Below are positions 56,896 through 64,000 of a DNA stretch of 64,000 nt, piece after piece; the stretch's first letter is position 1, and each line of letters opens with the position of its first letter. Source of the DNA: Otis tarda (lineage: Eukaryota > Chordata > Aves > Otidiformes > Otididae); the NCBI GenBank assembly GCA_026413225.1, contig CM048576.1, forward strand, positions 318,501-382,500, read 5' to 3'. The position numbers and the translations under genes were made by a program. The notes below the pieces were generated by a model, which worked only from the letters and a program-made list of their open reading frames with translations, ran no database searches and had not been told where the DNA came from.

Positions 56896-59048
56896 CTACG
56901 GAAAAAGCCTACCTAGGATCCCGCCGTTGGAGACGGGCGCGTCGCCGTCGGCCTCGGGGTTACAAATGCGGTGTTTGGGCTTGGCGGTCTCCAGGCCGGC
57001 CAGCAGCGTCATGAAGTCGACGACAGTATCTATGTCCTGCTCGCTGGCGGCGGCTTCCCTCAAGGCGTTCACGGCGTTGAGGCGGCCGAAGGAGGTCAGC
57101 TCGGAGATGTTGGCCCGGAGGAAGAGGAGGATGACGTTGAGGTCGTTGACGGGGCAGGTGAGCATCTTGCGGCTGAGGAGGTCGAAGGCGGGCAGCATCT
57201 CGTAGATGGCGAGCAGCCCCTTGTCCCACTGGCAGAGCTGCAGGGCGTTGTAGATGACGACGGGTACAAGGAGGACGTAGACGCCGCCAACCGAGAGGCT
57301 GGTGAGCTGGAAGACGGAGAAGACGACCAGCTTGCAGGGGATGAATAGAGGGACGTGGGGCTCCGCCTGGAGCAGCCCCATTTTGATGGAGCAGTTGAAT
57401 TCATCCTGGAAGAAGATGTTGAGGTGGAGGACGACCAAGTAGAGGCAGGTGGCGGCCAAGAACAAGAGCAGGAGCAGGTTCCTCAGGATGTAGATGAAGG
57501 CCAGGGAGTGGGCGTGCTGCTTGCAGGTGAGGTAGCGCTCCAGCAAGGGGAACTCAAAGTACCTCTCCCGGCGGGCCCTGGGGACAAGAGGGGGCACAGC
57601 GGGGACTTAGAGCCACCCCTCCCCACAAACTGAGTCGCTTCACCGCAGCCCGGCCCAAACGCAGTTGCAGCCACAACACGACGCCTCGGGTGAGCAGCCG
57701 AGTCTGCCTGGCGGCCTCACCTCTCGTATTCCTCCCAGAATCGCTCCGGCTCGGCGCTGGCCTGCTGGACCTTCCTCATGTGCTGCACCAGGCGCACAGA
57801 GCGGTTGTAGGATTTGTCCAGCTCGTCGATGATGAAGAGGAGGTCGGAGTGGAGGGCGGGGACGGCCGCGTAACGCCACAGCAGGTAGGGCAGGTACATG
57901 AGCACCGCCACCACCAGCAGCGAGTAGGGAAAGACCTGGGTGAAGGAGACGAGCGGGCGCTGAGCAGTTGGGGTGGGACCCGAGGGCACCCAGACGTCAG
58001 CCTGACCCCGTACCTTGAGAGCCCAGAGGGACTTGGTGACGGCGTGTCCCTCGGCGTCGAAACCGTGGTGGAGGAGGGAGTCCCAGCAAGCCGTGTCGAC
58101 GTAGGCGGACTGCTTCCCCGTGAAGTTGGTGGGAGAGAAGCAGCTGATCTGTGAGCCTGGGGCAAGGAAAAAAGGGCAAAGCTCGGCCACAGATGTCGGG
58201 CGAGCACGAGCTCTGCAGCCAGGTGCCGACACATTACAGGAGGGCGATTACATCTAAGGCATCGCTTTGATTTAAAAAAAAGCCTTTTTCACAGTCATTG
58301 CGTAGCTGTCCTTCCCCACCGCTGTGTTTTCCGGTGAGGACTTTTCCATGGCTTCCCGAACACAAACCCCTTTGAGCACAGCCACGAGTACACGGCAGGG
58401 GAATTACAGACTGCCCAGAAACCGGGGCCAAACCAAATCCCCGGGGGCAGCGGCCAAAGCCAGATTTAGCCCGAGGTCGCGACGTGCTGTCAGTGCAGCC
58501 CTCTGTGCTGCCCTCGCAAACCCCGGCGAGACGCGTCCCCTGTGCCGCCCTGCCAGCACCCTCCTCCTCCTCGGAAGAAACCCTGCAGCACCCAAAGGTG
58601 CTGGGGGCAAAGCAGCTGAGGCAGGGCATCGATTCCCCGCCGCTCCTGGCGTTTAGCACGGCTGTTGCCAGGCTTTCCCAGGGACCGATAACGCATCAAA
58701 ACCAATCAATAAATATCCTCAAGAAAGAAGAGTTCCTGAACCAGCATTTCCAGGCTGCCTCACCTCAGATTGCGACCGCGCCGGCGCAAACACAAGGGTT
58801 TTGCAGTGCTAGCCAAACGGCAGTTACCCGCGACCCGAACGCCTCTGCTGCAAAAGCCACGACTCACCGGCAGAGAACTCCCGGGCGAAAGCCAGCGAGA
58901 CGAGGAAAAGGGGCAACCCCACGGTGACGAGCTTCAGCAGGCGATCGCTCGGCAGCTCCAACCGCAGGCCCTTGGCTCGGGAACCACCGGGATCCGGGAG
59001 GAGCGCATCAGAGAGCATGTACTCAGCGGCTGTGTGCGAGAGGGACAT
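56896..59048 (-). CDS. PANX3: PANX3, pannexin 3
   Basis: Large-pore channel subunit for ATP and calcium, expressed in cartilage, bone and skin. Four coding exons: 59048-58868, 58156-58014, 57935-57721 and 57577-56896. They are phase-consistent, giving 406 residues. The N-terminus MSLSHTAAEYMLSDALLPDP is PANX3-specific. Four membrane helices lie near residues 37-55, 112-130, 212-233 and 260-290. Extracellular Cys66 and the CWDSLL cysteine in loop 1, and FNCSIK and FIPCKL in loop 2, are the conserved disulfide cysteines. Asn71 in TNFT is the conserved N-glycosylation site at the human number. The conserved YEMLPAFDLLSRKML and NDLNVILLFLRANISEL follow. The C-terminus (NGGILGRLFP) differs from human. 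A donor-like CTAG|GTAGGC lies just before the stop, so a further spliced C-terminal exon cannot be excluded. Confidence 0.95.
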
Positions 59049-60130
59049 TTTTCTGTCGAGGAAGAGGAGACGACGGTGACCGCTGCTGCTGCTGCCGCTG
59101 CCCGGGGGCTCTGGTGTCGTCTAAGGCGTGCCCAGCTCGAGGAGCGACTTTGTAGGGCTGAAGGAATCACTCGCCAAACGCCTCGTACCCTGCGGCTGTA
59201 AATGACAGCTTAGATGGCATGTTAAATTGACTCATAATTACAAGGGGAAGCCTTTTCCCGAATAGCATGCCCCAAAATAGAAAAAAAACGAAACAAAAAA
59301 CAACATCGCAGCCGCGGCACTGGGCTGGAAGGCGGCGTTCCTCCCCGCCACAGCCGCTCCCCGGCTCCTCGTGGTTTTACGCCCCTCTCTCATCAGCAGA
59401 TGTATTTCGGGCAGCGCCTTTGAGGGGCGTGGGGCTTCCCAGCTATTTTCACCTCGCACGAGGAGCTAGGAGGCAAGGGACAGGGACCGAAAAGCCCCCA
59501 GGCAGGTACAGGGCGGCCCCGTGGAGTACAAAGAGCCCTTTCCAGCACCCAAACCAGCCACAAACCCCCCTCCAGGGGCTGGAGAAAGTCCTGGTGCGCA
59601 GCTCCAGGCTTTTGGGGACAGGCCACAGTGCTGGCAGCTGCGATTCTGAGGCCGCAGTTCCCCAGGTTTTTCAGTCTCTCCCCTCACCGCCATATCAGGG
59701 CACGGGGGAAGGAACCGGGCCTCAAGGCAAGCTCATGAGGGAGAGGGATCAAGAAAGAAACACGGGGGAAATGGGAAGAGGCGTTGGGATAGAAAAGTTT
59801 CTCCCAGCAGCAGCCAGAGCGCAGAAACCCACGCTGACGCTGCTGGCAGCACGGAGCAGAGGGAGTCCTGGAGCCGCTCGGCCAAGCCAAGTGGAGAAAC
59901 TCCCCACACAGTCTCTCAGCACAGCGAAATAAAAAACCAAAACAAACCCCACAGCCATTGCCAAATCACAGCGGCAGGATAGGAGGGAGAGACGGCCAAA
60001 CAGCTCTGGAGGGACGAGCAACGGCCCTCAAAGCGGCAGGGAATGCACCCTGGCGCCCTCAAACCTGCCTGGGGACCGAGATCCCCCCGGCCCGAGCACA
60101 GACTGACACGCAACCCTTCGCCTCGGCACG
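59049..60130. other. PANX3-RPUSD4 intergenic region
   Basis: About 1.1 kb of moderately GC-rich sequence. It contains the PANX3 5' flank, with a GCTGCTGCTGCTGCC-like CTG patch near 59084. No gene, repeat family or strong promoter element is recognised. Confidence 0.4.
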
Positions 60131-60140
60131 ATCCGCATCT

Positions 60141-60146
60141 TTTATT
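60141..60146 (-). terminator. RPUSD4 poly(A) signal
   Basis: AATAAA on the minus strand (GCAATAAAAG) about 305 bases past the RPUSD4 stop codon. Confidence 0.6.
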
Positions 60147-60448
60147 GCTCAGAGACCAGTTCAAAACACGGACTGGGCAAAGCCCAGTTTCCAGCCAGCC
60201 GAACAAGAGGCTCTGCAGTGCGTCCAGCCACGTTTCTGCACCATATCAGGGCAAGAACCACAGGCAGGTACCTGGTTTGAAGCCAACAACACCAGTACCG
60301 ACGCAGAAGGTCGCTGGCAAGCGGCTGAGACCATAGACTTCATCACACCGCTGGTTCCGAGGCAGACACTGCCGCAGAGCGGCCAGACCCAGCGCTACCA
60401 CATGCTGGAGATGCGCAGATAAGACGGTACTGCTCCCGTCCTGCCTTG

Positions 60449-62669
60449 TTAGTCATCAGCGACGTCCAGCTCCAGTCTTTTCAGAGTCTTTTCGAAGAAG
60501 AGGGGCGGTTTGCAGACGAGGTCTATCCGCTCGCCCAGTGGCAGGGAGAGCCGGCGGGCGTGGAGGTGGAGGGGGAGGTGGCGAGCCTTGCTCTGCTCCA
60601 GCTTCAGCCTCTTCAAGGTGATTTCAGGAAGCTTCTGTGGCAAGGACAGAAAAGGTCTCCTTCCACAACCCCATCTCTTGAAAATCCCAGCCCAGGGGGA
60701 GCTGGGGGCACAAAGGGGCTGCCTGGCCCTGGATCTGGCTCTGGCTGCTCTCCCCTACGCAGGAACTGCCTTACCTGGGGCGCCAGCTTGCTCCAGTGCG
60801 AATATTTGTGATCCCCCAGGATGGGGCAGCCCAATCCATAGGCCAGGTGAACCCGGATCTGGTGCTTCACCCCTGAGGAGGGACGGGAAAGGGCAGAAAG
60901 GTGACAACCAGCTGTGCCAGGCCACAGCTCCCACCCGCCACCCTCGGTGCCGGATAATCCCTGCGCCAAAAATCATCGGCAGCCTGGCAGCAAACCATCG
61001 CTCCAAAGTGGCTTGTTCCCAGAGCCTTGTCCCAGAAAAGGATTTCAGGTGCGTCTGATGATGAATTGCCGTTTCCAGTGCCGCTCTCGGCTGCAGAGCT
61101 GCGCAGAAAGCGCAGCCAGCAGCCAACACGACCCCGGGGTGGCCGGCCGCAGGCCTCACCCGTGATAGGCTGGAGCTCCAGCAGAGAGCAGGCGGAAGAA
61201 TGAGCCAGAAGGCGGTATCGCGTCACAGCGCTTTCGGCGTTGCGATTCTTCCGGATTTTCACCACCTTTCCGTCCTCCGGAGACAGGCGGTAATTCGGGG
61301 CCAGCGTCATCTGAACGCAGCAAGAGGGGTGAGGTGAATGGCGGGAAGAGCGGGAGGGGGGTGTTGGGGAGGGCACGAGGCTGGAATGGTGGCCAAGAGG
61401 ACGCGCGGCTTCACCTTGTAGTGCGACTGGTGGCTCCGCACCTCCTTCTCCACGATGGGGATCTCCACGACACCCTCAACGGGGTCGGGGTCCCCCAGGC
61501 TAATGGCCCTGGGGAGAGAAACCAGAGGTCTGTGGGGTGTCGCTCCAGCAGGAAGGGAACCCTCCCCTCACCCCCTCTCCCCGCAACCCAGCCCCGTAAA
61601 AAGAGGCTTGAGGGAAGATAAGCAAACACCCACCATTTCCATGAAGCCCCACATCCCCGCATCCTGTCCCTCCGCCCCTTCTTCAAAGCCTACAGGCTCT
61701 TCAAAGCTGCTTCTCCACCCAAACCTTTCCTACCAGTAGATCTTCTCCACCTGACGAGTTTTGAAGAGAAGCCGGATCCTCTCTGCTGCCTCCTTGCTGC
61801 GCGCCAGCACCATCACGCCCGTGGTCTCTTTGTCCAGCCGGTGACAGAGGTGGAGCGGTTCGGCTTTCACGTTCTCCAACATCTTGGCCAAAATCGGCAG
61901 CACGTCAGTGATACAATTCTTGATCCCGGGGCCGCCTGCGTAACTCACAAGGCCAGGCAATCAGGAGAGACGGTCACCTCCCCTGAATGCCTTAAATGGC
62001 CCCCAAAACGCGAGAGGAAGGCGGTGAGCTAAAGGTGACAAACTCCCTGAGAAGGAAAACCTTGGCGACGGAGGTTTTCCTCCACGCCATGCAACCATTT
62101 CCCATTGGCGCGGCCGGCCTTTCCTCACCGTGCACGGGAAGGCCGTAGGGTTTGTTGATCACCACGATCTCCTCGTTTTGGTAGACGGTCGCTTGCTTGA
62201 GCACTTTGGCCAGGACGTTGGGGTGAACCTGCTGCAGCCGCCTGCTGAGCGCGGCGAGCTCCCGGAGCCGCCCCCGCGCCGGGTCTCTGGGGGCCTGAGC
62301 AGAGAAGGAAACGCCGCTGGGCGCGGGGCGAGGAGCTCCCGCGGGGTCTGCCCACCCGCAAACCCCCGCTCCAGGGTGGAAAAACTCTCGGGCCCCACGG
62401 CAACGCCTGCCTGCTCCCGCCGCCGCCACCGGCTGCCGGTTCGCAGGCCCGGGCAGGGCCCCGCTGCCCCGGTGCACGCCGGGAGTTGTAGGCTCGGCCG
62501 CGCTCACCTCTCGCTGTTTTTTCTTCTTCTCTTCCTCGCTCCTCCGCAGCCTCTCCGCCAGATCCTGGGCCCGCAGCTCCGCCGCCCGCCCGCTGCCGCC
62601 TGCAGCGGCGCGCATCGCCCGGCCCAGCCCCGCGGCGAACCACCCCGACCCGCTGCTCGCCGCCGCCAT
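60449..62669 (-). CDS. RPUSD4: RPUSD4, mitochondrial RNA pseudouridine synthase D4
   Basis: RluA-family pseudouridine synthase of mitochondria, acting on 16S mitochondrial rRNA and mitochondrial tRNA and needed for mitoribosome assembly. Seven exons: 62669-62508, 62294-62129, 61935-61734, 61508-61415, 61310-61160, 60872-60775 and 60634-60449. They are phase-consistent, giving 352 residues and TAA (human about 377). A basic, Ala-rich N-terminus ([20 protein letters not shown]) fits a mitochondrial presequence and is followed by a Lys/Glu coiled-coil-like stretch. Core motifs are [13 protein letters not shown] (residues about 98-110) and the catalytic loop [15 protein letters not shown], with the nucleophilic Asp144. 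Also present are [20 protein letters not shown] and [12 protein letters not shown]. The start codon lies in a YY1-type AAGATGGCGGC. Confidence 0.95.
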
Positions 62670-62800
62670 CTTCTTTCTTCCTTCCCCTTCCGCCCCCTTC
62701 CGGTCGGGGGGGCGGGACTTCAGCCCCGCCCGTCCAATCGGAAAAGGAGGCCAGACGAGCGACAGCCTCGCCGCCCAATGGCACAGGGCTCCGCCCCCGC
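62662..62800 (-). promoter_or_regulatory. RPUSD4 promoter with YY1 and CCAAT elements
   Basis: AAGATGGCGGC at 62672-62662 overlaps the start codon. Two CCAAT motifs in plus orientation (TCCAATCGG near 62733, CCCAATGGC near 62775) and GGGCGGG / CCGCCC boxes lie within 130 bases. It is CpG-rich with no TATA box on this strand. Confidence 0.6.
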
Positions 62801-63179
62801 CCGGTTGTTTAAACGCCGGCGACGGTTGGCAGCAGGTAACGGCAGCGGCGGGAGGACGGGAGCAGCCGGGGCCCTCTCAGGTACGGGGGATGTGCGGGCC
62901 TCGAGGGGAGGCCGAGCAGGTGGGTGGGCCGGCCCTGGCTGCCTCAGCCCAGTGCAGACCAGTATGGGCAAGCACAGACCAGCAACCCACCACCCCACCG
63001 CGAAACGCAGGGCTCTGAGCACCCCCCATCCCATCCAGGCCAGGACACAGCAGCACTCCACAGGATTTCTTGAAATTTATAAAAATAATGCTAGAAAATT
63101 GACTATTTTTTTTGGTTTTTTCTTCAATAAAAAAGAAAAGCCAAGCGGCGAGCTGCCCACCTCCCGCTGTGGGGACCGG
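62670..63179. other. RPUSD4-PUS3 interval with possible divergent plus-strand exon
   Basis: The 510 bases hold the RPUSD4 promoter and the PUS3 3' UTR. On the plus strand a TTTAAA box at 62809-62814 is followed by donor-like CTCAG|GTACGG at 62880. A plus-strand AATAAA occurs near 63125. In human, FAM118B is divergent from RPUSD4, so a non-coding first exon is possible but unproven. Confidence 0.3.
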
Positions 63180-63806
63180 TCACTGTCCCTCGGCGTCCAC
63201 GCAGACCCGCTTGGGGGGCTGCTCCGCGGGGCTGCTGCCACCCGGGCCTTTGCCGTGGTGGCTCCTCTTGGTCTCGGGGGGCTGCTCGGCTCCGTCCTCC
63301 CCTAGGCCCCGGGGGGTCTCAATGCGACCCCTTCGCACGAAATGGCGGATGCGAGCCTCCAGCCCTTCGCACTTGGGGCGGGCCAGTAAAGGCTTGTAGC
63401 TGCGGGCTTTGACGCCTTCCACGAAGCCGCTGACCTGGCTGTGGAGCGGGGGCTTCATCTCTCCCCAGAGCACTGTCATGCTGTTCCCTAGGCCTGGGAT
63501 ACAATTGAAAAAAAACAACACTGGTTTAAATCTATTAAACTACCTCTTTCCTCTTTTTTTTTTCCCATTTTTTAAAAACTGGTTAGTCCCCATCCCAAGG
63601 TACTGGCACAATAGAATCCCTTACTTTTTACGGGAGCAGCATCTAACCCTCGTAACATGCTCCGTAGCACTTGAGTTTTGACTGCCTGGTTGGCCCAGAG
63701 CTGCTGTAGGTGTGTAACGTTGAATTCCTGCACTTCGCGGTCATAGAGCCACTGAAGGTTTTCGAATTCACAGTCGTACAGGACGAGTGGAAACTCCACT
63801 GCCATG
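63180..63806 (-). CDS. PUS3: PUS3, tRNA pseudouridine synthase 3 (last two exons)
   Basis: TruA-family (DEG1-like) enzyme that makes pseudouridine at positions 38 and 39 of the tRNA anticodon stem. Only the C-terminal about 164 residues lie in the window, in exons 63806-63625 and 63493-63180 (TGA). The first, SMAVEFPLVLYDCEFENLQW, and the later THLQQLWANQAVKTQVL match vertebrate PUS3 closely. The last exon has FVEGVKARSYKPLLARPKCE, ARIRHFVRRGRIETP and the C-terminal PPKRVCVDAEGQ, with its basic nuclear-type patch. The catalytic domain is beyond the right edge; 63807-64000 is intron. The stop lies about 510 bases upstream of the RPUSD4 start on the same strand. Confidence 0.95.
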
Positions 63807-64000
63807 CTAGGGAGAAGGAGAGAAGGCGTTACCTGTTGCTGTGACAAAAAAGGCTTGCACAACAGCTCATCGTCCCATCCTTTCTGCCAAAAATAGGCCT
63901 GGCTTTTACACAACTCCTTCTTCTGATAAAACTTGAATTGGTTTTAACCAAATACTGAGGTCAAAAGCTTGCTCAAGCGCAAGAAAAACAGGATCCTTAT

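Noticed and set aside
63807-63913. Extra PUS3 coding sequence upstream of 63806
   Set aside because: The frame continues upstream, but the acceptor CCCTAG at 63807-63808 and the match to vertebrate PUS3 beginning at SMAVEF place the exon edge there; the upstream residues resemble nothing in PUS3.
1-64000. Bacterial-type features (operons, CRISPR arrays, insertion sequences, ribosome binding sites)
   Set aside because: The window is vertebrate nuclear DNA; tandem repeats have direct minisatellite structure without spacer arrays or cas genes.

Overview
The window is nuclear DNA of a vertebrate, almost certainly a bird. The genes carry introns with GT-AG boundaries, the promoters are CpG-rich, and there are no operons. 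The one clear transposon is a CR1 LINE tail of avian type. The dense, GC-rich packing of genes among many minisatellites is typical of an avian microchromosome. From memory, the gene set matches human 11q24 (chicken chromosome 24), read in the opposite direction.

Layout, left to right: the 5' part of ROBO3 (minus; leaves the left edge), a 4.8-kb repeat-rich spacer, MSANTD2 (plus, complete), ESAM (plus, complete), NRGN (minus, complete coding sequence plus a probable downstream 3' UTR exon), SPA17 (minus, 5' part only recognised), SIAE (plus, complete), PANX3 (minus, complete), RPUSD4 (minus, complete), and the 3' end of PUS3 (minus; leaves the right edge). Exons were placed by reading splice sites and checking that codon phase carries across every junction. 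MSANTD2 (559 aa), ESAM (395 aa), NRGN (73 aa), SIAE (527 aa), PANX3 (406 aa) and RPUSD4 (352 aa) all assemble as uninterrupted proteins close to the length of their human orthologues as I remember them.

The genes do not form one pathway. ROBO3 is an axon-guidance receptor, MSANTD2 a Myb/SANT-like nuclear protein, ESAM an endothelial junction adhesion molecule, NRGN a postsynaptic calmodulin-binding protein, SPA17 a sperm-flagellum RII-domain protein, SIAE a sialic-acid O-acetylesterase and PANX3 a channel protein of bone and cartilage. RPUSD4 and PUS3 are both RNA pseudouridine synthases and lie head-to-tail about 510 bp apart. SPA17 and SIAE are divergent from a shared CpG-rich interval of about 0.5 kb.

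Most non-coding sequence is tandem repeat. There are over twenty minisatellites or simple-sequence blocks, several of which hold long but meaningless open frames on both strands. The observations most worth checking are a cluster of CREB/ATF-like TGATGTCA sites between ESAM and NRGN, a ROBO3 first Ig domain that looks like ROBO1/2 rather than mammalian ROBO3, YY1-type motifs lying on the start codons of MSANTD2 and RPUSD4, a tRNA T-arm-like hairpin in the SPA17/SIAE promoter, a GC-AG intron in SIAE, an NRGN stop codon that directly abuts a splice donor, and the absence of VSIG2 and TBRG1 from the places they occupy in human. I see no sign of a wholly new biological system.
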